Assembly (NCBI GenBank): GCA_049323915.1
Contig: JBMOPC010000090.1
Span: 1-64,000 of the forward strand
Length of the DNA stretch: 64,000 bases
Direction of reading: 5' to 3'
DNA from: BRHc4a sp049323915
Lineage (GTDB): Bacteria; Bacillota; Desulfotomaculia; Desulfotomaculales; Desulfocucumaceae
The stretch's first letter is position 1. Every line of letters begins with the position of its first letter. Both the position numbers and the translations under genes were made by a program. Shown here piece by piece: positions 42,709 to 52,305 of this stretch. The notes below the pieces were generated by a model, which had not been told where the DNA came from, made no database searches, and saw only the letters and a list, made by a program, of their open reading frames with translations.

Positions 42709-44784
42709 ATGGCGCGGCAGTTTCCGTTGGAAAAGACACGCAATATAGGCATCATGGCCCACATAGACGCCGGCAAGACTACCACCACCGAACGCATTTT
42801 GTTCTATACCGGAAGAGTTCACAAAATCGGAGAGGTCCATGATGGCGCCGCCACCATGGACTGGATGGTCCAGGAACAGGAGCGGGGGATCACCATAACC
42901 TCCGCCGCCACAACATGCCAATGGCGTGATCATTGTATTAATATTATCGACACACCCGGGCACGTGGACTTTACGATGGAAGTGGAGCGCTCTCTCCGTG
43001 TGCTCGACGGGGCGGTTGCAGTCTTCTGCTCCGTGGGAGGGGTGGAACCCCAGTCCGAGACTGTCTGGAGGCAGGCAGATAAATATCAGGTCCCACGGAT
43101 AGCTTATATAAACAAGATGGATCGTGTGGGTGCCGATTTCTTCAGGGGAATGCAGATGATCCGGGACAGGCTTGGCGCCAATCCGGTGGCCTTGCAGCTT
43201 CCGCTGGGATCTGAGGAGAATTTCAAGGGTGCAATCGATTTAATAAAAAACAGGGCAATTATATATATCGATGACCTGGGCACAGCCAGCGAGGAAGCCG
43301 AAATACCCGGAGACATGGCGGAAATGGCCGCCCTGTACAGGGAAAAGCTGATTGAAGCGGTGGCCGAGTCCGACGAGGAGCTGACGCTTAAATACCTGGA
43401 AGGCGAGGAGCTTACCGACGAAGATATTAAGACCGGTATACGCAAAGCCACCCTGGCGGTGAAAATGATCCCGGTGCTGTGCGGGTCTTCGTTTAAAAAC
43501 AAGGGAGTGCAGTCGCTTCTGGACGCTATAGTGGACTACCTGCCAGCTCCCACAGATGTCCCGGCCATACGGGGGGTAAACCCCGAAACCGGGGATGAGG
43601 ACCAGCGCCTTGCCGGTGACGGCCAGCCTTTTTCGGCCCTAGCTTTTAAAATTATGGCAGACCCTTATGTTGGAAAGCTTACTTTTTTCCGGGTATACTC
43701 CGGAAAGCTGAAATCGGGAACATACATTTACAATTCCACCAAAAACAAGAGGGAAAGGGTCGGGCGCATACTGCGTATGCACGCCAACCACCGTGAGGAG
43801 ATAGGGGAGGTTTATACCGGCGATATAGTGGCCGCCGTCGGTTTAAGGGATACCGGCACCGGTGACACGCTATGCGATGAAAAGAGCTCCATTGTGCTTG
43901 AGTCGATGGAATTTCCGGAGCCGGTCATTGATGTGGCCATTGAGCCAAAAACAAAGGCTGATCAGGATAAAATGGGGATTGCACTGATGAAGCTGTCTGA
44001 AGAGGATCCCACCTTCAGAATGCGCACTGACCCTGAAACCGGACAGACTATTATTTCCGGGATGGGGGAGCTGCACCTTGAAATAATTGTGGACCGTCTG
44101 CTTAGGGAGTTCAGGGTTGAGGCCAATGTAGGAAAGCCCCAGGTGGCCTATAAGGAAACCATTAGGGGCAAGGTAAAGGCCGAGGGCAGGTTTATAAGGC
44201 AGTCAGGCGGCCGGGGGCAATACGGTCACGTGGTGCTGGAGATAGAGCCCAGGGAGTCCGGGAGCGGCTATGAATTCACCAATAAAATCATAGGCGGTGT
44301 TATCCCCAAGGAATATATTCCCGCTGTGGATTCAGGCATAAGGGAAGCTATGGATAACGGAGTTCTGGCGGGATTTCCCATGATAGACCTAGGGGTGATC
44401 CTGCTGGACGGATCATATCACGAGGTGGATTCATCCGAGATGGCCTTCAAGATTGCGGGTTCAATAGGCTTTAAAAACGCCGCCGCAAAGGCTCAGCCGG
44501 TTCTACTGGAGCCGGTCATGAAACTGGAAGTGGTTATCATGGACGAGTACATGGGAGAGGTTATCGGCGATCTTAACTCAAGGAGAGGCAGGATTGAGGA
44601 AATCGAGCCCAGAGGGAACACGCAGGTCATTCATGCAGTGGCCCCGCTGTCCGAGATGTTCGGTTATGCCACCGGCCTCCGCTCCCTGACCCAGGGAAGG
44701 GGTACGTTTACAATGCAGTTCAGCCATTACGCAGAGGTGCCCCAAAACATTGCCGAGGGAATAATTGCCAGAAGGTGCGGATAG
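42709..44784 (+). CDS. fusA: Elongation factor G
   Basis: The 691-residue translocation GTPase has MAHIDAGKTTTTERIL (P loop), the switch-I RGITITSAATT, DTPGHVDFT (G3), NKMDRVGADF (G4) and CGSSFKNKGVQ (G5), followed by domains II-V including FIRQSGGRGQYGHV and the C-terminal PLSEMFGYATGLRSLTQGRGTFTM. ATG 42709 (MARQFPLEKTRNIGIM) follows GGAGGGAG; the open frame continues upstream across rpsG but is not coding there. It lies 13 bp after rpsG. Confidence 0.97.
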   Translation: MARQFPLEKTRNIGIMAHIDAGKTTTTERILFYTGRVHKIGEVHDGAATMDWMVQEQERGITITSAATTCQWRDHCINIIDTPGHVDFTMEVERSLRVLDGAVAVFCSVGGVEPQSETVWRQADKYQVPRIAYINKMDRVGADFFRGMQMIRDRLGANPVALQLPLGSEENFKGAIDLIKNRAIIYIDDLGTASEEAEIPGDMAEMAALYREKLIEAVAESDEELTLKYLEGEELTDEDIKTGIRKATLAVKMIPVLCGSSFKNKGVQSLLDAIVDYLPAPTDVPAIRGVNPETGDEDQRLAGDGQPFSALAFKIMADPYVGKLTFFRVYSGKLKSGTYIYNSTKNKRERVGRILRMHANHREEIGEVYTGDIVAAVGLRDTGTGDTLCDEKSSIVLESMEFPEPVIDVAIEPKTKADQDKMGIALMKLSEEDPTFRMRTDPETGQTIISGMGELHLEIIVDRLLREFRVEANVGKPQVAYKETIRGKVKAEGRFIRQSGGRGQYGHVVLEIEPRESGSGYEFTNKIIGGVIPKEYIPAVDSGIREAMDNGVLAGFPMIDLGVILLDGSYHEVDSSEMAFKIAGSIGFKNAAAKAQPVLLEPVMKLEVVIMDEYMGEVIGDLNSRRGRIEEIEPRGNTQVIHAVAPLSEMFGYATGLRSLTQGRGTFTMQFSHYAEVPQNIAEGIIARRCG

Positions 44785-44809
44785 CATTCGCTTAAGAAAT
44801 TCTTATAAG

Positions 44810-44892
44810 GAATGGGGACACACCGAACAAGGAAAGGGGACACACCTGCTGAAGGCTGGGTCATCCTCTTAAGACAGGAATGTCCCCGAAAT
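44810..44892 (+). repeat. REP-like GGGGACA element in the fusA-tuf gap
   Basis: GGAATGGGGACACACC and GGAAAGGGGACACACC are two near-direct repeats, answered by the inverted GGAATGTCCCC. This resembles repeats linked to REP-associated tyrosine transposases, an assignment made by resemblance only. Confidence 0.5.
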
Positions 44893-44935
44893 ATGGTTAA
44901 AATTCTAGGTGTCTATTAAAGGAGGAAGTTTTAAA

Positions 44936-46138
<1,203 letters not shown>

Positions 46139-46189
46139 AGGTGCAGGGATCAGGTATTTGGGATCCCTACGTATAAGGAGGTCTGCCTG

Positions 46190-46498
46190 TTGAAAAGGCA
46201 AAAAATTCGTATCCGGCTTAAGGCCTATGACCATCACATGCTGGATCAGTCGGCACAAAAAATAGTGGACACGGCGAAAAGGACCGGGGCCTCGGTGGCC
46301 GGACCCATTCCCCTGCCCACGGAGAAGAATATATACACCATCCTGCGTTCGCCTCATGTGAACAAGGATTCTCGCGAACAGTTCGAAATGAGGACGCATA
46401 AACGCCTTATCGATATACTCGATCCCACTCCAAAGACAGTGGATGCGTTGATGCGCCTGGATCTGCCGGCTGGCGTGGATATAGAAATAAAGCTTTAA
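46190..46498 (+). CDS. rpsJ: 30S ribosomal protein S10
   Basis: The 102-residue protein (KRQKIRIRLKAYDHHMLDQSAQKIVDTAKRTG, then GPIPLPTEK, RSPHVNKDSREQFEMRTHKRLIDI) is S10/NusE, which also acts in antitermination with NusB. TTG 46190 has AAGGAGGTC upstream. It opens the S10 cluster but is separated from rplC by an unusual 111-bp spacer. Confidence 0.97.
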   Translation: MKRQKIRIRLKAYDHHMLDQSAQKIVDTAKRTGASVAGPIPLPTEKNIYTILRSPHVNKDSREQFEMRTHKRLIDILDPTPKTVDALMRLDLPAGVDIEIKL

Positions 46499-46609
46499 TT
46501 TATAGCTCGCACGGAGACTACGTTCACCGCGGGACGACTTAACCTGTCGGATCAGCGCTTGATGGAAGGGTGAACCTCTTGTTTCCGGCCGGCACTGGAG
46601 GTGCTAAAA
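46499..46609 (+). other. rpsJ-rplC spacer with possible RNA structure
   Basis: GTTCACC (about 46523-46529) is complementary to GGTGAAC (about 46569-46575), enclosing a GC-rich stretch. The spacer is long for the interior of an S10 operon, where genes usually almost touch. It could be a leader or attenuator; no known family was recognised. Confidence 0.35.
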
Positions 46610-47242
46610 GTGAAAAAGGCTATACTGGGTAAAAAAGTGGGGATGACCCAGATTTTTACCGGTGAAGGTTTGGCAGTGCCCGTAACCGTAATTGAAACAG
46701 GCCCGTGCTTCGTGGTTCAGAAAAGGACATTGGAAAGAGATGGCTATGGGGCCATTCAGGTAGGTTTCGGGGAAAAGCGCGAAAAATTGTTTAGTAAACC
46801 TGTAAAGGGGCATTTTAACAAGGCGGGGGTAAGACCGCTGCGCTTTCTGAGGGAGTTCAGGGTCGAGGACTGGGACAGCTATCAGGTGGGCCAGGAAATA
46901 AAGGCTGACCTGTTCAGCACCGGAGAAAAGGTGGACGTTGTGGGTACCTCCAAGGGGCGGGGTTTTGCCGGAGGTATCAAGAGACACGGTTTTCACAGGG
47001 GGCCCATGGCCCACGGATCGAAGTATCACCGCCGTCCCGGTTCCCTTGGCGCCAAGGGTCCTGCCAGGGTGTACAAGGGGCGCAGGCTTCCCGGGCACTA
47101 CGGAGCCGCCCGGGTTACCGTGCAAAACCTGGAAGTTGTAAAAGTGGACGCCGACCGGAACCTGCTGGCGTTAAAGGGCGCCGTTCCGGGGCCCCGCGGA
47201 GGGCTGGTAATTATCAAAGACAGCGTAAAGGCCGGTAAATAG
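46610..47242 (+). CDS. rplC: 50S ribosomal protein L3
   Basis: The 210-residue protein begins MKKAILGKKVGMTQIF and contains TSKGRGFAGGIKRHGFHRGPMAHGSKYHR and GRRLPGHYGAARVT, the L3 loop that reaches the peptidyl-transferase centre. GTG 46610 lies six bases after GGAGGTG; the in-frame GTG 46601 overlaps that site and is rejected. Confidence 0.96.
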   Translation: MKKAILGKKVGMTQIFTGEGLAVPVTVIETGPCFVVQKRTLERDGYGAIQVGFGEKREKLFSKPVKGHFNKAGVRPLRFLREFRVEDWDSYQVGQEIKADLFSTGEKVDVVGTSKGRGFAGGIKRHGFHRGPMAHGSKYHRRPGSLGAKGPARVYKGRRLPGHYGAARVTVQNLEVVKVDADRNLLALKGAVPGPRGGLVIIKDSVKAGK

Positions 47243-47271
47243 GCGGGCGTGCAGAAAGGAGGAAACTGAGA

Positions 47272-47898
47272 ATGCCGAAGGTTGCAATTTACAATACCAA
47301 CGGGGAACAGGTTGGGGAGATAGACCTCGCCGACAGCGTTTTTGGCGTTGATGTTCACCAATCCGTGCTGCACGATGCCGTTGTGGCCCACCTTGCCAAT
47401 CAGAGACTGGGGACCCATGACACCAAAACACGTGCCGAGGTCAGTGGCGGCGGCCGCAAGCCGTGGCGCCAGAAGGGTACCGGCAGGGCCAGGCACGGAA
47501 GCACACGTTCTCCAATCTGGAGGCACGGTGGAATAGTTTTTGGCCCTCACCCCAGGGATTACAGCATAAGGCTTCCTAGGAAGGTAAGGCGCCTGGCTAT
47601 GAAATCCGCGCTCTCTTCCAAGGTGGAAAGCGGAAATATAATTGTGCTGGACGATTTGCGCATTGAACAGCCGAAAACCAAGGAAATGGTTAAAATACTG
47701 GACAATCTCAGGGTCGGCCACAAGGCTCTGGTGGTAACGGCGGAGAAGGACGAAAACGTTATCAAGTCTGCCCGTAATATTCCGGGGGTAAAACCCTCTT
47801 CAGCCGGTATACTGAACGTATATGACATTCTGGCACACCAGACTCTGGTGATAACCAAGGACGCGGTGAACCGGGTGGAGGAGGTGCTGGCGAAGTGA
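47272..47898 (+). CDS. rplD: 50S ribosomal protein L4
   Basis: The 208-residue L4 has the extended loop rich in basic and Gly residues (SGGGRKPWRQKGTGRARHGS, then RSPIWRHGGIVFGP) that lines the exit tunnel, and the globular domain VLDDLRIEQPKTKEMVKIL. It follows rplC by 29 bp with AAGGAGG upstream and overlaps rplW by 4 bp. Confidence 0.96.
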   Translation: MPKVAIYNTNGEQVGEIDLADSVFGVDVHQSVLHDAVVAHLANQRLGTHDTKTRAEVSGGGRKPWRQKGTGRARHGSTRSPIWRHGGIVFGPHPRDYSIRLPRKVRRLAMKSALSSKVESGNIIVLDDLRIEQPKTKEMVKILDNLRVGHKALVVTAEKDENVIKSARNIPGVKPSSAGILNVYDILAHQTLVITKDAVNRVEEVLAK

Positions 47899-48179
47899 AA
47901 AACCCCAGGGATATTCTGAAAAAGCCCCTCATCACCGAAAAATCCATGGATTTGGTGGCGGAAAACAAGTATACTTTTATAGTCGCTCCCGATTCCAACA
48001 AGATAGAGATCAAAAAGGCGGTTGAAGAGCTTTTCAAGGTAAAGGTTGATAAGGTTCACACCATCCGCTACAAGGGCAGGGTAAAAAGGGTAAGGGGCAG
48101 GTTGGGCCGAACCTCGGCCTTCAAGAAAGCCATCGTCACACTTAAAGAAGGTAAGATAGAGATCTTTGAAGGAGTTTAG
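47895..48179 (+). CDS. rplW: 50S ribosomal protein L23
   Basis: The 94-residue exit-site protein (NPRDILKKPLITEKSMDLVAENKYTFIVAPDSNKIEIKKAVEELFKVKV) docks trigger factor and SRP. It starts at GTG 47895 within the rplD stop region (coupled translation) with GGAGGTG upstream. A run of GATTAGG units follows its stop. Confidence 0.95.
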   Translation: MKNPRDILKKPLITEKSMDLVAENKYTFIVAPDSNKIEIKKAVEELFKVKVDKVHTIRYKGRVKRVRGRLGRTSAFKKAIVTLKEGKIEIFEGV

Positions 48180-48209
48180 ATTAGGGATTAGGGATTAGGG
48201 ATTAGGATT
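48178..48209 (+). repeat. GATTAGG tandem repeat
   Basis: About four head-to-tail copies of a 7-bp unit, GATTAGG, lie in the rplW-rplB gap. It is a small microsatellite that could vary in copy number. Confidence 0.7.
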
Positions 48210-48249
48210 CCCAAACCCAAACCCCTTGTATGACAAGGAGGTAAACCAG

Positions 48250-49074
48250 GTGGCAGTTAAAAAGTTTAAGCCCACTTCGCCTGGTCGCAGGTTTGTAACT
48301 GTTTCGACCTTTGAAGAAATTACCACGGATAAGCCGGAAAAATCCCTTCTGGAGCCCCTTAAGAGAAAATCGGGGCGCAACAGCCAGGGAAGAGTTACGG
48401 TAAGGCACCGTGGCGGTGGGCATAAAAAGCAGTATCGCCTGATTGACTTTAAAAGAGACAAGGACGGCATTCCTGCCAAGGTAGCCACCATTGAATACGA
48501 TCCCAACAGGTCGGCCCGCATTGCCCTTCTGAACTACCGGGACGGGGAAAAAAGATACATTCTGGCTCCGCTGGGGATGGAAGTGGGCATGACGGTTGTT
48601 TCCGGACCCGATGTGGATATCAAGGTGGGGAATTGTCTTCCGCTGAAGAGCATTCCGCTGGGAACACTTATTCATAATATTGAACTATATCCAAAAGGCG
48701 GCGGGCAGTTGGTAAGGTCTGCCGGCACGGCGGCCCAGCTCATGGCCAAGGAAGGCAAATACGCTCACGTGCGTATGCCTTCGGGTGAAATGAGGCTGAT
48801 ACTGCAGGAGTGCAGGGCCACCATCGGTCAGGTGGGCAACGTCGATCATGAAAACATCACCGTCGGCAAGGCAGGCCGCAAGCGCTGGATGGGCATAAGA
48901 CCCACAGTGCGCGGCGTGGTCATGAACCCTGTGGACCACCCGCACGGTGGTGGTGAAGGCCGTTCACCCATCGGCCGCAACCCGGTGACTCCGTGGGGCA
49001 AGCCGGCCCTGGGCGCACGTACCAGAAAAAAGAAGCCCAGTGACCGCCTGATTGTCAAACGGAGAACCAAGTAG
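48250..49074 (+). CDS. rplB: 50S ribosomal protein L2
   Basis: The 274-residue protein is essential for peptidyl transfer and subunit joining: AVKKFKPTSPGRRFVTV, KSGRNSQGRVTVRHRGGGHKKQYR, and near the C terminus GVVMNPVDHPHGGGEGRSPIGR with the key histidine. GTG 48250 is seven bases after AAGGAGGT and gives MAVKKFKPTSPG; the open frame back to 48226 lacks a site. Confidence 0.97.
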   Translation: MAVKKFKPTSPGRRFVTVSTFEEITTDKPEKSLLEPLKRKSGRNSQGRVTVRHRGGGHKKQYRLIDFKRDKDGIPAKVATIEYDPNRSARIALLNYRDGEKRYILAPLGMEVGMTVVSGPDVDIKVGNCLPLKSIPLGTLIHNIELYPKGGGQLVRSAGTAAQLMAKEGKYAHVRMPSGEMRLILQECRATIGQVGNVDHENITVGKAGRKRWMGIRPTVRGVVMNPVDHPHGGGEGRSPIGRNPVTPWGKPALGARTRKKKPSDRLIVKRRTK

Positions 49075-49093
49075 CGAGGAAGGAGGCTAGCAC

Positions 49094-49378
49094 ATGGGCC
49101 GTTCCCTTAAAAAAGGGCCGTACTGCGACGAAAAGCTTCTAGAAAGAATAGAAGAAATGAACGCCAAGGGCGAAAAGCGGGTCATCAAGACTTGGTCCCG
49201 GCGCTCCACCATATTCCCGCAGATGATAGGTCACACACTGGCCGTTCATGACGGGCGGAAACACATCCCGGTATATGTGACCGAGGACATGGTGGGACAC
49301 AAGCTTGGCGAATTTGCCCCCACCAGGATGTTCAGGGGGCACGGGCATCACACGGAGAGATCGACATCGTTAAAATAA
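49094..49378 (+). CDS. rpsS: 30S ribosomal protein S19
   Basis: The 94-residue protein GRSLKKGPYCDEKLLERIEE..., with TWSRRSTIFPQMIGHTLAVHDGRKHIPVYVTEDMVGHKLGEFAPTR, is typical S19. AAGGAGG lies upstream of ATG 49094. It is followed by a 124-bp spacer before rplV with no recognised feature. Confidence 0.97.
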   Translation: MGRSLKKGPYCDEKLLERIEEMNAKGEKRVIKTWSRRSTIFPQMIGHTLAVHDGRKHIPVYVTEDMVGHKLGEFAPTRMFRGHGHHTERSTSLK

Positions 49379-49502
49379 GGTTGCTTAAAGCATCTTATAT
49401 CAGAAAGCGCAAATGTTCGACCGACAGTTTGCCAGGGGGACCCCGAGGAACCTTTCCAGGAGGCGCTCCCCAAGCGGCTGTTTGAAATAAGGAGGTATAC
49501 CT

Positions 49503-49859
49503 GTGGCAGGTACCAATTCGGAAGCAAGGGCGATTGCCAGGTACATCCGCATCTCTCCCCGAAAGGCCCGCGAAGTGGTGGACTTGATTCGCGGAAAAGA
49601 TGTACGGGAGGCTCTGGCCATTTTGAAATTCACCCCCAGGAAAGCTTCGGTGCCGGTTGCCAAAGTGGTGCAGTCGGCTGCGGCCAATGCCGAGCACAAT
49701 TATGAAATGGACAAAGAAAACCTGTACGTTGCCGAATGCTTCGTGGACCAGGGGCCCATCATCAAGCGTTTCCAGGCCAGGGCTATGGGGCGCGCTGATG
49801 TGCTTCGCAAGCGCACAAGTCATATAACCGTTGTGGTAAAGGAAAAAACGGTTAAGTAA
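49503..49859 (+). CDS. rplV: 50S ribosomal protein L22
   Basis: The 118-residue tunnel protein (SEARAIARYIRISPRKAREVVDLIRGKDV, then the hairpin ...QARAMGRADVLRKRTSHITVVV) is where macrolide-resistance changes can occur; nothing unusual is visible. GTG 49503 follows AAGGAGGTATAC. Confidence 0.96.
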   Translation: MAGTNSEARAIARYIRISPRKAREVVDLIRGKDVREALAILKFTPRKASVPVAKVVQSAAANAEHNYEMDKENLYVAECFVDQGPIIKRFQARAMGRADVLRKRTSHITVVVKEKTVK

Positions 49860-49929
49860 GCCGGAATCATGGGTAAGGGGCTCCCGGACCTGAAAGTAAG
49901 GCGAATAAGCCAGTAAAAGGAGGGCTAGT

Positions 49930-50592
49930 GTGGGCCAGAAGGTAAATCCAAAGGGTTTGCGTATAGGCATTATTAAAGACTGGGAAGGGAAATGGTACGC
50001 AAATAAAAAGGACTTTTCATCCCTGCTGCAAGAGGATGTAAAAATCCGTAAGTTTGTAAAGAAAAAGCTTTTTGCGGCCGGCATTTCCCGGATGCAGATA
50101 GAAAGAGCCGCCAACCGCGTCAAGGTTACAATCCATGCCGCAAAGCCAGGCATAGTTATCGGCCGTGGCGGGACAGAGGTTGAAAACCTTCGCAAGGAAC
50201 TGGAAAAACTGACCGGAAAGCAGGTTCATGTAAACATCGCGGAAATTAAAGTTCCTGAGACTGACGCACAGCTTGTGGCCGAAAATGTGGCGGCCCAGAT
50301 TGAAAAAAGGATAGCATTCCGCAGGGCGATGAAACAAGTGGTTTCCCGCAGCATGAAAATGGGAGCAAAAGGTATCAAGGTGGCCTGCTCGGGACGGCTG
50401 GCCGGTGCGGAAATAGCCCGCACGGAGTGGTACAGCGAGGGAAAAGTGCCCCTTCATACCTTAAGGGCTGACATTGACTACGGCTTTGCCGAAGCAAACA
50501 CCACATATGGTAAAATCGGAATCAAAGTATGGATGTATAAAGGGGAAGTTTTGCCGGAAGCCAAGCCCGCTGCCGGACAAGGAGGCGAATAG
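49930..50592 (+). CDS. rpsC: 30S ribosomal protein S3
   Basis: The 220-residue protein has GQKVNPKGLRIGIIKDWEGKWYANKKDF, the KH domain GIVIGRGGTEVENLRKEL, and the S3-C region VACSGRLAGAEIARTEWYSEGKVPLHTLRADIDYG. It forms part of the mRNA entry helicase site. GTG 49930 has AAGGAGGGC upstream. rplP follows within 5 bp. Confidence 0.97.
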   Translation: MGQKVNPKGLRIGIIKDWEGKWYANKKDFSSLLQEDVKIRKFVKKKLFAAGISRMQIERAANRVKVTIHAAKPGIVIGRGGTEVENLRKELEKLTGKQVHVNIAEIKVPETDAQLVAENVAAQIEKRIAFRRAMKQVVSRSMKMGAKGIKVACSGRLAGAEIARTEWYSEGKVPLHTLRADIDYGFAEANTTYGKIGIKVWMYKGEVLPEAKPAAGQGGE

Positions 50593-50597
50593 GCTTT

Positions 50598-51029
50598 ATG
50601 TTAATACCTAAAAGGGTTAAGTACCGGAAACAGCACCGTCCAGGCCTTGCCGGAAAGGCTAAAGGTGGCACTCAGATAGATTTCGGAGATTTCGCCCTTC
50701 AGGCGGTGGATGCGGCGTGGATTACAAGCAGGCAGATTGAAGCGGCCCGTATCGCCATGACCCGTCATATCAAGCGGGGCGGTAAGGTTTGGATAAGGAT
50801 TTTTCCCGACAAACCCATTACCCAGAAGCCTGCTGAAACCCGTATGGGCAGCGGCAAGGGCGCTCCCGAATACTGGGTCGCCGTGGTTAAGCCGGGCAGG
50901 GTTCTTTTCGAGCTGGCCGGCGTTACCGAAGAGGTGGCCAAGGAAGCCATGCGCCTGGCGTCTCATAAGTTGCCCATCAAGACAAAGTTTATTAGACGTG
51001 GGGAAGTAGGTGAGGCCAGTGAAGGTTAA
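50598..51029 (+). CDS. rplP: 50S ribosomal protein L16
   Basis: The 143-residue protein (MLIPKRVKYRKQHRPGLAGKAKGGTQIDFGDFALQAVDAAWITSRQIEAAR, with TRMGSGKGAPEYWVAVVKPGRVLFE) is standard L16 near the A-site tRNA. ATG 50598 has AAGGAGGCGAA upstream. It overlaps the start of rpmC. Confidence 0.96.
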   Translation: MLIPKRVKYRKQHRPGLAGKAKGGTQIDFGDFALQAVDAAWITSRQIEAARIAMTRHIKRGGKVWIRIFPDKPITQKPAETRMGSGKGAPEYWVAVVKPGRVLFELAGVTEEVAKEAMRLASHKLPIKTKFIRRGEVGEASEG

Positions 51030-51222
51030 GGAAATCAGGGATATGTCTTCCGACGAATTGAGAAAGGCGCTGGATGATAACAAGGATGAACTGTTCAGGC
51101 TGAAGTTTCAACTGGCCACGGGCCAATTGGATAACGCTATGAGAATAAGGGAAGTTAAAAAGAACATTGCCAGGGTAAAGACAATAATGCGCCAGAGGGA
51201 ATTGGGATTATTCCAGGCATAG
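51019..51222 (+). CDS. rpmC: 50S ribosomal protein L29
   Basis: The 67-residue two-helix protein MKVKEIRDMSSDELRKALDDNKDELFRLKFQLATGQLDN ends in the IARVKTIMRQREL helix. I start at GTG 51019 (family start MKxxEIR), five bases after AGGTGAG; the in-frame GTG 51010 lies within that site. It overlaps rplP by 11 bp. Confidence 0.94.
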   Translation: MKVKEIRDMSSDELRKALDDNKDELFRLKFQLATGQLDNAMRIREVKKNIARVKTIMRQRELGLFQA

Positions 51223-51240
51223 GGCAAAGGGGGTAGGAAG

Positions 51241-51504
51241 GTGGAAGGCCGAAATATGCGCAAGACCCGTACAGGTTACGTGGTCAGCAATAAAATGGAT
51301 AAGACCGTGGTAGTTTCCGTCGAGACTCTGGTCAGACATCCCCTGTACCAGCGTACCTTCAGGCAGACCAAAAAGTTCAAGGCCCATGATGATCAAAACG
51401 CCTGCAACATAGGCGATAAAGTAAAAATCATGGAAACCAGGCCCCTGTCCAAGGATAAAAGGTGGCGGGTCGTGGAAATACTGGAGCGGGCACAGCAGAT
51501 CTAG
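51241..51504 (+). CDS. rpsQ: 30S ribosomal protein S17
   Basis: This 87-residue OB-fold protein has MRKTRTGYVVSNKMDKTVVV, VSVETLVRHPLYQRTFRQTKKFKAHD and GDKVKIMETRPLSKDKRWRVVEI. GTG 51241 (MEGRNMRK) has GGGTAGGAAG upstream; an ATG at 51256 would give the shorter MRKTRTGYV form. Confidence 0.95.
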   Translation: MEGRNMRKTRTGYVVSNKMDKTVVVSVETLVRHPLYQRTFRQTKKFKAHDDQNACNIGDKVKIMETRPLSKDKRWRVVEILERAQQI

Positions 51505-51534
51505 GGTGCAACGGTTAAAGGGAGGTTTTGAAAC

Positions 51535-51903
51535 ATGATACAGGTACAAACCATGCTTAACGTTGCCGACAATACCGGGGCCCGCAAGTTGATGTGCATC
51601 AGGGTTTTGGGTGGTTCGCTCAGACGGTATGCCAGTGTTGGTGACGTGATCATCTGTTCTGTCAAGGAAGCCACGCCCGGTGGCGTTGTTAAGAAAGGCG
51701 ACGTGGTCAAGTGCGTGGTGGTAAGAACAAACAAAGAAGTTAGGCGCCCGGACGGGTCCTATATAAAGTTCGATGAGAATGCGGCCGTGATCATCAAAGA
51801 CGATAAAAGCCCGAAGGGAACACGTATTTTCGGGCCGGTGGCCCGGGAGCTGCGTGACCGGGACTTCATGAAAATAGTCTCTCTGGCCCCGGAGGTTCTC
51901 TGA
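51535..51903 (+). CDS. rplN: 50S ribosomal protein L14
   Basis: The 122-residue protein MIQVQTMLNVADNTGARKLMCIRVLGGSLRRYASVGDVI, with the C-terminal GTRIFGPVARELRDRDFMKIVSLAPEVL, matches L14 in length and sequence. AGGGAGGTTTTG precedes the ATG. It forms intersubunit bridges and is the binding site of silencing factor RsfS. Confidence 0.97.
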   Translation: MIQVQTMLNVADNTGARKLMCIRVLGGSLRRYASVGDVIICSVKEATPGGVVKKGDVVKCVVVRTNKEVRRPDGSYIKFDENAAVIIKDDKSPKGTRIFGPVARELRDRDFMKIVSLAPEVL

Positions 51904-51958
51904 GTTCGGAAACCGGTTCTAAACAGATACTCAAGGGCCACACATAGGAGGTGTAAAA

Positions 51959-52279
51959 ATGCCTAAAGTTCATGTGCGCAAGGGAGATACCGTCCTGGTG
52001 ACCACGGGCAAGGAAAAGGGGAAAAAAGGTAAAATAATAAGTGTTGATCCCGAAAAGGGCCGGGTTATCATAGACGGTATAAATGTTGTGAAGCGGCATA
52101 CCAGGCCGACCCAGAAAATGCCGCAGGGCGGGATAATAGAAAAGCCTGCGCCCGTTCACAGCTCGAATGTAATGCTCTTTTGCACAAAGTGCAACTCTGT
52201 TACCCGGATTAAGAAAAAGGTTCTGGGAGACGGTGAAAAAGTCCGGGTATGCAAGAAATGCGGGGAAGTTCTTGGTTAA
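51959..52279 (+). CDS. rplX: 50S ribosomal protein L24
   Basis: This 106-residue assembly-initiator protein has a KOW motif (VRKGDTVLVTTGKEKGKKGKIISVDPEKGRVIIDG) and NVVKRHTRPTQKMPQGGIIEKPAPVHSSNVM. The C-terminal half contains two CxxC pairs (CTKC and CKKC), a possible zinc site found in some L24 proteins. TAGGAGGTG precedes ATG 51959. Confidence 0.96.
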   Translation: MPKVHVRKGDTVLVTTGKEKGKKGKIISVDPEKGRVIIDGINVVKRHTRPTQKMPQGGIIEKPAPVHSSNVMLFCTKCNSVTRIKKKVLGDGEKVRVCKKCGEVLG

Positions 52280-52305
52280 CTCCGCCGGAAAGGAGGGTAC
52301 GCTAG

